This document shows, one piece after another, positions 18,435 through 27,928 of a DNA stretch of 64,000 bases; position 1 is the stretch's first letter, and the number at the start of each line of letters is the position of its first letter. The notes below the pieces were generated by a model. It worked only from the letters and a program-made list of their open reading frames with translations, was not told the DNA's origin and did no database searches. Made by a program: the position numbers and the translations under genes. Source of the stretch: Gilliamella sp. wkB178 (lineage in GTDB: Bacteria; Pseudomonadota; Gammaproteobacteria; Enterobacterales; Orbaceae); NCBI RefSeq assembly GCF_001690705.1, contig NZ_LZGK01000013.1, positions 372,001 to 436,000 of the forward strand, in the 5' to 3' direction.

Positions 18435-19922
18435 ATGATAAACTTTAGTAACAAAATTAATTATCAACGTTACGCAAGTAAGCAACGTGAAGCCTTATCA
18501 GACGAATATTCAATTGTCCGCTGTTTTGAAAGCGATCGGGGGCGCATTATTAATTCAGCCGCCATTAGGCGATTACAACAAAAAACCCAAGTCTTTCCTT
18601 TAGAGCGTAATTCAGTGGTTAGGACTCGCCTTACACACTCAATGGAAGTGCAACAAGTCGGGCGCTATATTGTCAAAGAGATTGTTCATCGTTTAGGTAA
18701 ATCCGGGCAATTAAAAACCTATGGATTAGATAAATCAATTATGGCGATTGAAAGTCTGGTGGAAATGGCGTGTTTAATGCATGATATTGGCAATCCGCCT
18801 TTTGGTCATTTTGGTGAGGCGGCAATCAATAAATGGTTTGTTAAACACTTAGGAATTGGCAAAACTACTAACTATCCAGCCATTGAATTACAAGCGAATG
18901 ATAGTGATAAATTACGAGACTTAAAATGTAAGATTCGCCAAGACTTATCTAATTTTGAAGGTAATGCACAAGCTATTCGCTTAGTGCATACTATTTTACG
19001 GCTTAACTTAACTTATTCACAAATTGCTGCCATCTTTAAATATTCTAAACCAGCCTATTGGTCACAACCAATACCAAGTGAATATGACTATTTAATGAAA
19101 AAACCAGGTTATTATTTATCTGAAGAAGCATTTGTTAAAGAATTATCCAAACAACTTGATATCCAACCATTTCACCGTTATCCGCTAACTTATATAATGG
19201 AAGCGGCCGATGATATTTCCTATTGTATTGCCGATCTTGAAGATGCTGTTGAAAAGAAAATACTTACAGTAAAACAACTGTATAATTATTTAAAAAATGC
19301 ATGGGGACCGGTTAAAACAGGTGATCTATTTGATGAAGTCGTCAATCGTCCTTATGATAATTTGATGCAAAATGAGTTTGAACCAATTGGTGTGGATCAG
19401 TTTTTTATGTATTTACGCGTAAACACTATTGGCAAACTGGTTCCACATGCGGCCGAACGTTTTATTGAAAATATCGAGACTATTTATCATGGCAGCTTCA
19501 ATCATGCTTTACTTGAAGATCATGATGCCGAATATAAATTACTCAATATTTTTAAAGCGGTGGGCTTTGAGCATATTTTTAATCATGAATCGGTTGAAAA
19601 TATTGAACTACAGGGGTATCGCATTATTAGTGGTTTACTCGATATTTATAGCCCACTTTTAGATATGCCAACTGCTGATTTTCTTAAATTAGTTAAAACC
19701 GATAATAATAAACGTTACCCAATTGAAACTCGCTTATATCATAAACTATCAGCCAAACATTGTGATGCTTATCAACAAGCGGTAACTAAACTCAAAACCT
19801 CAGATGCAAGTTTTGCTTGTATGGAGTTTTATTACCGTTGTCGTTTATTACAAGATTATATTAGTGGTATGACCGATCATTTTGCTTATGATGAATATCG
19901 CAAATTAATGGTCACCGTGTAA
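18435..19922 (+). CDS. dgt: deoxyguanosinetriphosphate triphosphohydrolase
   Basis: A 495-aa HD-domain dGTPase matching E. coli Dgt (505 aa). Metal ligands include His68 in LTHSMEV and His116-Asp117 in [16 protein letters not shown]; the [33 protein letters not shown] and [11 protein letters not shown] blocks follow. It splits dGTP into deoxyguanosine and triphosphate, affecting dNTP pools and phage sensitivity. AAGGATTGAG lies before ATG 18435. It is downstream of purEK, 42 bp away, linking purine synthesis and dGTP turnover. The first copy of the 38-bp repeat lies 74 bp beyond its stop. Confidence 0.96.
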   Translation: MINFSNKINYQRYASKQREALSDEYSIVRCFESDRGRIINSAAIRRLQQKTQVFPLERNSVVRTRLTHSMEVQQVGRYIVKEIVHRLGKSGQLKTYGLDKSIMAIESLVEMACLMHDIGNPPFGHFGEAAINKWFVKHLGIGKTTNYPAIELQANDSDKLRDLKCKIRQDLSNFEGNAQAIRLVHTILRLNLTYSQIAAIFKYSKPAYWSQPIPSEYDYLMKKPGYYLSEEAFVKELSKQLDIQPFHRYPLTYIMEAADDISYCIADLEDAVEKKILTVKQLYNYLKNAWGPVKTGDLFDEVVNRPYDNLMQNEFEPIGVDQFFMYLRVNTIGKLVPHAAERFIENIETIYHGSFNHALLEDHDAEYKLLNIFKAVGFEHIFNHESVENIELQGYRIISGLLDIYSPLLDMPTADFLKLVKTDNNKRYPIETRLYHKLSAKHCDAYQQAVTKLKTSDASFACMEFYYRCRLLQDYISGMTDHFAYDEYRKLMVTV

Positions 19923-19965
19923 TACCGTTTTTTTGCTAAAAATTGCAGCACTAAAAATAAGCATC

Positions 19966-19982
19966 CGCACCAACGAAGTGCG
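19966..19982. promoter_or_regulatory. NtrC-like palindrome upstream of glnK
   Basis: CGCACC-AACGA-AGTGCG contains GCAC and GTGC separated by seven bases, the same geometry as the NtrC enhancer TGCACC-N5-GGTGCA, with the outermost bases changed. It is about 245 bp upstream of the sigma-54 promoter of glnK, further than usual but possible for an enhancer. The match is short and could be chance. Confidence 0.35.
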
Positions 19983-19995
19983 CAAACCCTATTTT

Positions 19996-20034
19996 TATAC
20001 TTAAACGTATAGTTCTCAGGAAACATCTTGACAA
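19996..20034 (-). repeat. 38-bp dispersed repeat, copy 1
   Basis: Reads TATACTTAAACGTA, TAG, then the core TTCTCAGGAAACATCTTG and ACAA on the plus strand. The same ordered blocks recur at 39743, 42369 and 44457. One end (TATAC...GTATA) can form a small hairpin. This copy lies 74 bp beyond dgt and has the opposite orientation, relative to its upstream gene, from the other three copies. Confidence 0.8.
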
Positions 20035-20225
20035 GCAAGTCTAATGTTTTTAATAACAATTAGCGTTATGCAAATAATTAACAGTTAGCAACTAAAATGT
20101 TAATCAATCCTAAATTATAAGTGGTTTATTTCCATATATATCAATATGTTTAATCCTATTACGGTTTAAATTCATTCCTCTTAAAAACTCCTTTAATAAC
20201 TATCTAGATAACAAGATTAAAAATG

Positions 20226-20241
20226 TGGCACAAGCTTTGCA
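20226..20241 (+). promoter_or_regulatory. Sigma-54 promoter of glnK-amtB
   Basis: TGGCAC-AAGCT-TTGCA is an exact match to the RpoN -24/-12 consensus (TGGCAC-N5-TTGCW). Transcription would start about 12 bp downstream, close to 20252, leaving a 28-base leader before glnK. glnK-amtB is a standard NtrC/sigma-54 operon in enteric bacteria, so motif and context agree. Confidence 0.88.
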
Positions 20242-20279
20242 TTAATACCAACGTCTTGCACATAGATGAGGAATTATTG

Positions 20280-20618
20280 ATGAAATTAGTCACAGTAGTT
20301 ATCAAACCATTTAAGTTAGAAGAAGTTCGAGAAGCGTTATCTAATATTGGTATTACCGGTTTAACCGTTACTGAAGTTAAAGGTTTTGGTCGGCAAAAAG
20401 GCCATGCCGAGTTATACCGTGGTGCTGAATATAATGTCAACTTCCTGCCTAAAGTAAAAATTGATTTAGCCATTAGCGACGATCTTGTCGATGAAGTTAT
20501 CAGTACTATCACTAAAGCCGCCTATACCGGCAAAATTGGTGATGGCAAAATTTTTGTGACTTCATTAGAGCATGTCGTACGTATTCGTACCGGTGAAACC
20601 GATGATTCAGCATTATAA
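20280..20618 (+). CDS. glnK: nitrogen regulatory protein P-II
   Basis: A 112-aa P-II protein. The frame opens at 20223, inside the promoter, but ATG 20280 has GAGGAA upstream and gives MKLVTVVIKPFKLEEVREAL, the same start and length as E. coli GlnK. The T-loop holds the uridylylated tyrosine (Y51 in RGAEYNVNF), and GKIGDGKIFV is the nucleotide/2-oxoglutarate-binding region. GlnK senses 2-oxoglutarate and glutamine status and plugs the AmtB channel when ammonium is abundant. The gene order with amtB, 20 bp downstream, and the sigma-54 promoter support glnK rather than glnB. Confidence 0.95.
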   Translation: MKLVTVVIKPFKLEEVREALSNIGITGLTVTEVKGFGRQKGHAELYRGAEYNVNFLPKVKIDLAISDDLVDEVISTITKAAYTGKIGDGKIFVTSLEHVVRIRTGETDDSAL

Positions 20619-20638
20619 CCATTGTTAAGGATATAATT

Positions 20639-21919
20639 ATGTTTAAAAAATTAACTTTATCTTTGATGTTTTTGCTAGCAAGCCCTGTGTTTGCCGATGA
20701 AGTTGCGGTAGCCGATAAAGCCGATAATGGCTTTATGATGATCTGTACCGCGCTAGTATTATTCATGTCGGTTCCGGGAATAGCGCTTTTTTATGGTGGC
20801 TTATTACGAGCTAAAAATGTGTTGTCGATGTTATCTCAAGTACTGGTGAGCTTTTCCCTTATCGCTGTTTTATGGATTGTGTATGGTTATTCCTTAGCAT
20901 TTGGTGAAGGTAACTGGTTTTTTGGCAACTTTAACCATTTATTATTGGTAGGTATTGGTATTACTGATGTATCCGGCACGATTTATGAATTAATTTGGAT
21001 TGCCTTCCAAGGATCATTTGCTTGCATCACCTGTTGCTTAATCCCGGGTGCTTTTGCAGAACGAATCCGATTTTCAGCGGTGCTAATTTTTATGGTGATC
21101 TGGTTCACATTCTCCTACATCCCTATGGCGCATATGGTTTGGGGGGGCGGTATTTTAGGTGATGAAGGATCATTAGATTTTGCTGGCGGCACCGTTGTAC
21201 ATATTAATGCCGCTGTAGCTGGTTTAATGGGGGCTTATTTACTTAAAAACCGTATTGGTTTTAACCGTGAACCACTAAAACCTTTCAACTTACCTTTAGT
21301 TTACTTAGGGGCGGCGATCCTTTATATAGGTTGGTTTGGTTTTAATGCTGGTTCTTCAACTCACGCCGATGAAATAGCTGGGCTAGCTTTTATCAACACA
21401 GTTGCGGCAACTGCTGCAGCAGTATTATCGTGGTCATTAGCTGAATGGGTTTTACGCGGTAAACCATCATGTTTAGGCGCAGCATCGGGTGTTATTGCCG
21501 GATTAGTTGGTGTAACCCCGGCAGCAGGTTTTGTGGGAGTAGGGGGCGCATTATTAATTGGTATCATCTGTGGTTTCGCTGGAGTTTGGGGCGTATCCAC
21601 ACTTAAACGAATTTTAAAAGTTGATGATACTTGCGATGTATTTGGTGTGCATGGTGTATGTGGTATTGTTGGTTGTCTACTCACCGGAGTATTTACATCA
21701 GAAGCTTTAGGTGGAGTTGGCTACCAAGAAGGTATCACCATGGCAACTCAAGTTGGTATTCAAGCTATGAGTGTAGTGACCTGTGTTATTTGGACGTCAG
21801 TAGTCGCATTTATTGCCTATAAAATTGCTGATCTGTGTGTGGGGTTACGGGTTTGTGAAGAACACGAACGTGAAGGTTTGGATATTAACTACCATGGCGA
21901 AAGTGCATTTAATAATTAA
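20639..21919 (+). CDS. amtB: ammonium transporter
   Basis: A 426-aa Amt/Rh channel with a cleavable signal peptide (MFKKLTLSLMFLLASPVFA) and eleven predicted membrane segments, as in E. coli AmtB (428 aa). The twin pore histidines are in GGTVVHINAAVAG and FGVHGVCGIVG; FYGGLLRAKNVLS and IAFQGSFACITC are also family blocks. It conducts ammonium across the inner membrane and is gated by GlnK binding to its cytoplasmic face. Second gene of the sigma-54-controlled operon. Confidence 0.96.
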   Translation: MFKKLTLSLMFLLASPVFADEVAVADKADNGFMMICTALVLFMSVPGIALFYGGLLRAKNVLSMLSQVLVSFSLIAVLWIVYGYSLAFGEGNWFFGNFNHLLLVGIGITDVSGTIYELIWIAFQGSFACITCCLIPGAFAERIRFSAVLIFMVIWFTFSYIPMAHMVWGGGILGDEGSLDFAGGTVVHINAAVAGLMGAYLLKNRIGFNREPLKPFNLPLVYLGAAILYIGWFGFNAGSSTHADEIAGLAFINTVAATAAAVLSWSLAEWVLRGKPSCLGAASGVIAGLVGVTPAAGFVGVGGALLIGIICGFAGVWGVSTLKRILKVDDTCDVFGVHGVCGIVGCLLTGVFTSEALGGVGYQEGITMATQVGIQAMSVVTCVIWTSVVAFIAYKIADLCVGLRVCEEHEREGLDINYHGESAFNN

Positions 21920-21942
21920 CTGTAGTTAATCATTAACTATGA

Positions 21943-21966
21943 TAAAAACAGGGCATATTGCCCTGT
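21943..21966 (-). terminator. Terminator between amtB and the convergent hypothetical gene
   Basis: ACAGGGC (21948-21954) and GCCCTGT (21960-21966) make a perfect 7-bp GC-rich stem around five bases. On the minus strand five T residues follow, so it terminates the gene at 22027; with no T-run on the plus strand it may also pause amtB transcripts. Confidence 0.7.
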
Positions 21967-22026
21967 AAAAAATAATTAATGGTTGATGATAACCTAATTT
22001 TGCTAAACCTAAATGCTAAATCCAAG

Positions 22027-22503
22027 TTAATCATCCCACAGCATAATGGAATTATCTGCAGTGAGGATTAATGGTGGTGCAAATAGATAATCTTTAATTT
22101 TTTTAGGTAACAAACAACAATTATGCAAATCAAATTTTAGCTTAGGGTAAATTTGGATGATCTCTTTTAAACGATTAGCCAGTAATTCCTTTATTTTATT
22201 GGATTCTTCGTCAAGAGCGATTTCATCTTTTAACATTCTTATTTGTTTTGCATGGTGCTCGGATTCAAAAATTTCATTAAAAATAAAACGAAATTCACGA
22301 TTATTAGTCGTAGCCTCGTTGGTGTACTCTTTTTCCGTATACGTTGTATGGTGAAGTTTATGTTTTTTAATCCGTAGTGCAAAAACTTCATCTGCTAGAT
22401 TTTGGTTATTTGAATTTGCATCCCATTGATTTAATGTTTTTTGGGAAAGTATGGCTTCATTGCTGGGGATCAAGGTAAATAAAGGTTTTTTATGTATTGT
22501 CAT
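22027..22503 (-). CDS. Hypothetical protein, 158 aa
   Basis: I do not recognise this protein. The frame opens at 22539, but ATG 22503 has a strong AGGAG seven bases upstream and gives MTIHKKPLFTLIPSNEAILS. It is charged and soluble-looking, with no signal peptide or membrane segment. The middle (RMLKDEIALDEESNKIKELLANRLKEI) is likely helical and could form a short coiled coil; the end has a hydrophobic stretch (YLFAPPLILTADNSIMLWDD). It has its own terminator, is convergent with amtB, and a 504-bp non-coding region lies upstream. The strong ribosome binding site argues that it is a real gene, probably lineage-specific. Confidence 0.65.
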   Translation of the reverse strand: MTIHKKPLFTLIPSNEAILSQKTLNQWDANSNNQNLADEVFALRIKKHKLHHTTYTEKEYTNEATTNNREFRFIFNEIFESEHHAKQIRMLKDEIALDEESNKIKELLANRLKEIIQIYPKLKFDLHNCCLLPKKIKDYLFAPPLILTADNSIMLWDD

Positions 22504-23007
22504 ACTATAACTCCTTTTGTAGGATAATAATAAAACCATGTGTCTAACAATGAAAAAAACTGCTGCTTATTTGGTAAAGTTATTTCGGACAAGTACGCAA
22601 ATATTAATATATAAATTAACAACTAAACTACTTTGGATCATTTATTTGGTAAATCATAATTCATGGTTATTTCTTCGTTATTGAAGAACCCCATGGATTG
22701 CTATACTTTAGGACTAGGTATTAAATAATAGCACTATTTTGCCAGACCGAATATTTATCATTTTTACTTAGGCACTTTAAGTCCATTTTCAACCAGTTAC
22801 CTAAAAAAAACAGAAAACTGCCGACAGTTAAACTATCAGTCTCAGTATTATTACTATTACATTCCGAATTTATTACAATGGGGGTGTTTTATCAATATTC
22901 AATCCCGTTGATAATTTTTATTAACAACTAAACTTGAAGTAGCTATACCGTAAAATAGGATACGATTTAAGAAGGAACGATAAAACTCGTTCCTAAAATT
23001 GATAAAA
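22504..23007. other. Intergenic region without recognised genes
   Basis: This 504-bp AT-rich region lies between the hypothetical gene and an EamA transporter. It contains a terminator-like hairpin next to the transporter (22973-22994, listed) and a weak one at 22817-22830 on the minus strand (AACTG, TCGG loop, CAGTT, then a run of eight T after a few bases). I see no RNA gene, coding frame or operator I can name. Confidence 0.5.
22973..22994 (-). terminator. Terminator of the EamA transporter gene
   Basis: AGGAACGA and TCGTTCCT form a perfect 8-bp stem with a six-base loop, 14 bp beyond the stop of the gene at 23008. On the minus strand only a weak T-rich tail (TTCTT) follows, so termination strength is uncertain. 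Confidence 0.55.
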
Positions 23008-23922
23008 TTAACGTTTTTTGCGGAGGTGTATTAAATTAGGTAAGACCATTGCTAATAAAATCATCAACACTCCAAGCCATTGACTAAAGTAAACTGATTC
23101 TTGTAAATACCAATATGAGCAAGTCACCGCAACCGGAAGTTCCGCGGTTGACAAAATAGCACTTAATGAAATCCCAATCTTGGGCATCCCGATGGCAAAT
23201 AAAAATGGTGGCAAGACGGTCCCCAACAATGCTAATAATAAACCTAATTGATAAATTAGATCATTAAAACTCAATTTAAACAAAAAAAACGGCGGGAATA
23301 TCAAAAAAGTGATAATACATGCACCGGTAATCATCAAAGCACTCTTTTCTAATTTAGGTAAATGATTACCAATATTACTGCTGGTGCTAATGAATAATGA
23401 ATACATTAATGCGGCTAACAATCCAAATAAACAACCGGTTAAATTTAAATGAATACTTTGATTAGTAATACCTGCCGCCAAACAACTACCCACAATAATT
23501 ACAATTACTGCCAATAATTGCATGCTTGTTGGTTTATTTTTAAAGACCACATAATCAATCATTACACTCATCCACAAATATTGCATTAATAAAATAATTG
23601 CAATTGAAGCAGGGATTAATTGGACACATTGGTAATAACATATTCCCACAAGTCCAGGAAAAATCCCGGTAGCGACAACTTTCCATCGTGGTGTGAATGG
23701 TTTATTGTTATCATTGTTACTTACTTTGTTGGGAGGACGACGGAAGGTAGTAAAAATGACATGAAGTCCCCACAAAATTAACATGCCAAACATACATTGC
23801 ACCCCAGTGACTTCACCTAGGGTATAACCGGCATGATAAGCGGTTTTAACAATAGAGGATAACACTCCGAAGCTGCAAGCCCCTAAAAAAACTAACCAAC
23901 CACCTATAAACTGCTGTTTCAT
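23008..23922 (-). CDS. EamA-family (DMT superfamily) transporter
   Basis: A 304-aa inner-membrane protein with about ten hydrophobic segments in two repeated EamA halves (roughly residues 8-150 and 160-298). The opening GGWLVFLGACSFGVLSSIVKTAYHAGYT and the VAVTCSYWYLQESVYFSQWLGVLMIL block near the end are typical. Members export or import amino acids, purines or other small metabolites; the substrate cannot be read from the sequence. The next genes are for nucleoside uptake and phosphorolysis, but the 121-bp gap contains a terminator, so the link is only positional. Confidence 0.85.
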   Translation of the reverse strand: MKQQFIGGWLVFLGACSFGVLSSIVKTAYHAGYTLGEVTGVQCMFGMLILWGLHVIFTTFRRPPNKVSNNDNNKPFTPRWKVVATGIFPGLVGICYYQCVQLIPASIAIILLMQYLWMSVMIDYVVFKNKPTSMQLLAVIVIIVGSCLAAGITNQSIHLNLTGCLFGLLAALMYSLFISTSSNIGNHLPKLEKSALMITGACIITFLIFPPFFLFKLSFNDLIYQLGLLLALLGTVLPPFLFAIGMPKIGISLSAILSTAELPVAVTCSYWYLQESVYFSQWLGVLMILLAMVLPNLIHLRKKR

Positions 23923-23983
23923 ATTTAAATCTCATTACTTTTATATATCGGTACATCGTTTTTTGACGATGACAAGGCACACA

Positions 23984-24012
23984 AAAGTAACAGGCGGTGA
24001 TCCTGTTACTTT
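23984..24012 (-). terminator. Terminator of the nucleoside permease gene
   Basis: AAAGTAACAGG and CCTGTTACTTT form a perfect 11-bp stem around seven bases, starting 32 bp beyond the permease stop. The stem ends in T residues on the minus strand, giving a usable terminator. Confidence 0.7.
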
Positions 24013-24043
24013 ATTATGATTTTTTTTCGTTTAGTTAACTAAA

Positions 24044-25285
24044 TTATTGGTTGGTTACTGGATCATTTTTATGATCATAATTAAACGTAAAGTAGAAAAT
24101 GATGCAAAGTAATAACGCATAAGACGCAAAAATTAACCAAATAGTTTGCCAATCCTTGATACCATCATGAGTACACATATCAACGACTAAACCACTTAGA
24201 ATCGAACCAATATAAGCACCAATGCCGTTTACCATAGTCATATACAGACCTTGAGCACTAGCTCTAATGGTTGAATTGACTTCTTTTTCGATGAAAATAG
24301 AACCCGAAATATTGAAGAAATCAAAAGCGCAACCATAAACAATCATGGATAACATTAGTAAAACAAAGCCAAATGGTGATGGGTCGCCAAAGGCAAATAA
24401 GCCAAAGCGTAATGTCCAAGCGATCATGCTGATGATCATAACTTTTTTAATACCCAATTTCTTAAGGAAAAATGGAATGGTTAAAATAAAGCCCACCTCG
24501 GCCATTTGTGAAACGGAGAGTAAAATTGCCGCATGGCTAACAACTAAGCTATCTTTATATTGCGGGTAATTAGCAAAATCATGCAAGAAAGCACCACCAA
24601 AAACGTTAGTGATTTGTAATATAGCTCCTAGTAACATGGCAAACAGGAAAAATACTGCCATTATAGGTTTTTTGAATAACACAAATGCATCTAATCCTAA
24701 ACGTGAAAACCAAGATTGATTTTGTTGTTTAATAATAGGAATATTAGGTAACGTTGCTGTATATAGCACTAATAAAACTGATGCCGCCGAGGCCACATAA
24801 AGTTGCATATTACTCAATTCATAACCAAGTAAACTAATTGTCCACATCGCTACGATAAAACCTATGGTTCCAAACACTCGCACTTTAGGGAACACGGTAA
24901 CAGTATCTAAATCACCTTTATCCAAACAATAATAACTAATTGAATTAGACAAGGAGATAGTTGGCATAAACGCAAATGCATTGCACGCCATAATCCAAAA
25001 CATAGCTGTTGAATCATTAATAGGAGCCGCATAAAACAGGGCAATCGCGCCTACTAAATGGCAAAGCATATATAGATATTTAGCGGGTATAAATTTATCT
25101 GCAATAATGCCAAGAATGGCTGGCATAATTAGTGCCGCAAGGCCTTTAGAACTAAAAACAATGCCAACTTCAACCCCTGAAAAATGCAGGGTGTTATTCA
25201 TGTAAGCGCCAAATGTTGTTAACCAACTCCCCCAAATAAAATATTGAAGGAACATCATGATTTTTAATCTATTTTTTATATCCAT
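24044..25285 (-). CDS. nupG: nucleoside:H+ symporter, NupG/XapB type
   Basis: A 413-aa major facilitator protein with twelve membrane segments that matches E. coli NupG/XapB throughout: MMFLQYFIWGSWLTTFGAYM at the start, SISYYCLDKGDLDTVTVFPKVRVFGTIGF, LRFGLFAFGDPSPFGFVLLMLSMIVYGCAFDFFNISGS and IRASAQG. It imports purine and pyrimidine nucleosides with protons. It lies 63 bp downstream of a purine nucleoside phosphorylase gene, the same pairing as E. coli xapAB, so uptake and cleavage are probably co-regulated. NupG and XapB cannot be separated with certainty by eye. Confidence 0.87.
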   Translation of the reverse strand: MDIKNRLKIMMFLQYFIWGSWLTTFGAYMNNTLHFSGVEVGIVFSSKGLAALIMPAILGIIADKFIPAKYLYMLCHLVGAIALFYAAPINDSTAMFWIMACNAFAFMPTISLSNSISYYCLDKGDLDTVTVFPKVRVFGTIGFIVAMWTISLLGYELSNMQLYVASAASVLLVLYTATLPNIPIIKQQNQSWFSRLGLDAFVLFKKPIMAVFFLFAMLLGAILQITNVFGGAFLHDFANYPQYKDSLVVSHAAILLSVSQMAEVGFILTIPFFLKKLGIKKVMIISMIAWTLRFGLFAFGDPSPFGFVLLMLSMIVYGCAFDFFNISGSIFIEKEVNSTIRASAQGLYMTMVNGIGAYIGSILSGLVVDMCTHDGIKDWQTIWLIFASYALLLCIIFYFTFNYDHKNDPVTNQ

Positions 25286-25348
25286 AATTTATGCCTAGTA
25301 TCATAAAGTGAATTGTAACCAACCTTTTTAACCTTATAAAAGGCTCAG

Positions 25349-26167
25349 TTAGAAGCGAGTTATCGTTTGGGTTATCAATTGTAAAAAGGTTGATTTAACC
25401 CGTTCGGCGGTTTCAATTACTTCTTCATGGCCTAGAGGTTGATCTAAAATGCCACAGGCCATATTAGTTAAGCAGGATATACCAATAGTTTTGATACCTG
25501 AATGGTGAGCAATAATTGCTTCAGGTACTGTTGACATGCCAACCGCATCAGCACCTAACACTCGAATCATTCTAACTTCGGCAGGCGTTTCATAAGTCGG
25601 GCCAGTCCACCATGCATATACACCATGACGAAGTGTAATATTCAGTTCTTTGGCTACATCAACCACTGTTGCGCGTAGTTGTTTGTTATACACTTCACTA
25701 ACATCTAAAAATCTCACCCCTAATTCATCATTATTTGGTCCCATTAACGGATTATTAGCTGTGAGATTAATATGATCGGTGATCAGCATTAAATCACCTG
25801 GTTGAAAGCTTGTATTCACCGCACCACAGGCATTGGTAATAATCAGTTTTTCAACACCAAGCATTTTCATTACCCGCACAGGGAAAGTAACCTGATCTAA
25901 AGTAAAGCCTTCGTAGTAATGGAAGCGACCCTTCATAGCTACAACTGTCTTATCGCCACTTTTACCAATTACTAATTCATTAGCATGGCCTACGGCGGCA
26001 GATTTAGCAAAATGAGGAATAGTATGGTAAGGAATATGAACCGCATCAGTAAGTGTATCGGCAAAAGGTCCTAGCCCTGAACCAAGAATAATACCTATGG
26101 TCGGTTTTTTATCGGTTTGTTGCTGAATATAATTAACTGCTTGTTGAATATCTGCTGTTTGATGCAT
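25349..26167 (-). CDS. purine nucleoside phosphorylase, trimeric (PNP) family
   Basis: I choose ATG 26167 (272 aa; AAGGGAT upstream) over the longer frame to 26203. The protein has the trimeric PNP landmarks: phosphate-binding GIILGSGLGPFAD, KGRFHYYEG, ITNACGAVN, the VGMSTVPEAIIAHHSG purine-site block and ISCLTNMACGI. These enzymes cleave inosine, guanosine or xanthosine to base and ribose-1-phosphate. The overall sequence resembles Bacillus PunA and animal PNP more than E. coli XapA, but the neighbouring permease mirrors xapAB. It lacks similarity to hexameric DeoD. Confidence 0.92.
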   Translation of the reverse strand: MHQTADIQQAVNYIQQQTDKKPTIGIILGSGLGPFADTLTDAVHIPYHTIPHFAKSAAVGHANELVIGKSGDKTVVAMKGRFHYYEGFTLDQVTFPVRVMKMLGVEKLIITNACGAVNTSFQPGDLMLITDHINLTANNPLMGPNNDELGVRFLDVSEVYNKQLRATVVDVAKELNITLRHGVYAWWTGPTYETPAEVRMIRVLGADAVGMSTVPEAIIAHHSGIKTIGISCLTNMACGILDQPLGHEEVIETAERVKSTFLQLITQTITRF

Positions 26168-26378
26168 GACGGTATCCCTTAGTCTTTTGTAACTACTAAT
26201 CAATAAAATTTTTCATTAATGATAAAAATAATATATAAGAAAATCAAAGCATTTCTTATATAAAAAGGCGTATATTATGATGATCTTCTTACAATAAAGA
26301 AAGGTACTTGTGCAGTTATGTTACTACAAAAAGATTGCTTTAGGTATTTTAATTATATTAATCAATATGTTATTTAAA

Positions 26379-27185
26379 TTAACTAATACGAGATTCACCT
26401 GTATAAATTACGCCTTTATCCCCGCGAAAAAATCCAACTAGAGTTAAATTACATTGCTTCGCCATATCAACAGCCATCGATGTTGCCGCTGAAACAGCTA
26501 GTAAAATTTCAATACCACAGATAGCAGTTTTTTGCACCATTTCATAACTAGCTCGGCTAGAAACCAATACTAATCCTTTGGCTAAGTCGCTATGAATTTG
26601 TAATTGTTTCGCCCGAAAACCTAATAATTTATCTAAGGCAACATGGCGACCAATATCTTCAAAACCAGCAATAAACTTACCTTGATCATCAAGCCATACT
26701 GCTGCATGAGTACAACCGGTTTTGGCACCAACTATTTGTACTTGCTTTAAATATGCAAGTACATTACTAAAATTAGTTAACTTAATGTTAGTAGTAAAAG
26801 GTAATGAAGGGATGATTTGACAGACTTGATCAATTTGCTCGGTACCGCAAATACCACAACCCGTCCTACCGGTTAAATTACGGCGTTTCGCTTTTAATTC
26901 TACAAATCGTCTGGATGATAACTCAATGTGAACTTCAATCCCTTTTGGGGTCTCAATGATATCAATACCATAAATTTCATTAACTGATTCAATAATTCTT
27001 TCAGTTAATGAAAAACCAATAGCAAAATAGTCAAGATCCTTAGGGGTTGCCATCATTACCACATGTGAAATACCGTTGTAAACTAATGCTACCGGTTTTT
27101 CTATAGCTAACACATCTTGTTCAGGGTGCTGTAATTGACTGTGGTTAAATTTATTTACTGCAATCGTTTTGATTCCAATAGTCAT
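26379..27185 (-). CDS. fdhD: formate dehydrogenase accessory sulfurtransferase
   Basis: A 268-aa FdhD. The two functional cysteines are in GRTGCGICG (C110 and C113), equivalent to C121/C124 of E. coli FdhD, which pass sulfur from IscS to the molybdenum cofactor of formate dehydrogenases. The C-terminal [32 protein letters not shown] and [13 protein letters not shown] blocks are intact. No formate dehydrogenase gene lies nearby, so the target must be elsewhere. Monocistronic, divergent from the DedA gene by 212 bp. Confidence 0.95.
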   Translation of the reverse strand: MTIGIKTIAVNKFNHSQLQHPEQDVLAIEKPVALVYNGISHVVMMATPKDLDYFAIGFSLTERIIESVNEIYGIDIIETPKGIEVHIELSSRRFVELKAKRRNLTGRTGCGICGTEQIDQVCQIIPSLPFTTNIKLTNFSNVLAYLKQVQIVGAKTGCTHAAVWLDDQGKFIAGFEDIGRHVALDKLLGFRAKQLQIHSDLAKGLVLVSSRASYEMVQKTAICGIEILLAVSAATSMAVDMAKQCNLTLVGFFRGDKGVIYTGESRIS

Positions 27186-27397
27186 GTTTATCTCGTGGTT
27201 TTTAGCTTTACATTATCTAATGTTAATAAAATTTGACAGTTGTTATTAGTAATCAATTAAAAATAAATTAACCAATTATTAATAATGATTAAATATAGTC
27301 AAAAGATGCTACTGCTCAATAGCTAACTTAAACCTACATTTGATTATTATGTTAAAATGTCGAAATATAATCAATTTATAATTTACGAAGCAAAAGT

Positions 27398-27928
27398 ATG
27401 TCATTACAGCAAATTACCCATGTAATAATGCAGTTTATACAAAACAATCAAATGTGGGCATTACCTATTATCTTTTTATTAGCCTTTGGTGAATCATTAG
27501 CCATTATTTCATTATTGGTACCGGCAACTGCCATTTTATTGGGTGCCGGTGCCTTAATCGGTGCTGGGGCAATTTCGTTTGTGCCGGTGTTAATTGCCGC
27601 TTCATTAGGGGCGATTATTGGTGATTCGGTTTCTTATTGGTTAGGTAAACACTATCATCAAGCAGTCATTGCCTCTTGGCCACTTAATCGCCACCCTAAA
27701 TTAGTTTTTCGTGCTGAGCAATTTTTCCATCGTTACGGTACCTTTGGGGTTTTTATTGGTAGATTTTTTGGGCCTTTACGCGCCATTGTGCCGTTAATTG
27801 CCGGTACCATGCAAATGCCAACTAGCAAATTTAATTTAGCTAATATTAGTTCAGCACCAGTTTGGGCTTTTGTATTACTTGCTCCTGGAGCCTTTGGGGT
27901 ACCATGGCTGGAAACTTTATTCGGTTAA
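27398..27928 (+). CDS. DedA-family membrane protein, YabI-like
   Basis: A 176-aa DedA/SNARE-associated (VTT domain) protein with four to five hydrophobic segments. Family motifs are present: FGESLAIISLLVPATAILLGAG, IGDSVSYWLGK, and the arginine-containing FGVFIGRFFGPLRAIVPLIAGTMQMP. DedA proteins are thought to move lipid carriers or phospholipids across the inner membrane and maintain proton motive force. It is shorter than E. coli YabI (254 aa), lacking the C-terminal part. Its last four bases overlap the 3' end of mscM on the other strand. Confidence 0.87.
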   Translation: MSLQQITHVIMQFIQNNQMWALPIIFLLAFGESLAIISLLVPATAILLGAGALIGAGAISFVPVLIAASLGAIIGDSVSYWLGKHYHQAVIASWPLNRHPKLVFRAEQFFHRYGTFGVFIGRFFGPLRAIVPLIAGTMQMPTSKFNLANISSAPVWAFVLLAPGAFGVPWLETLFG

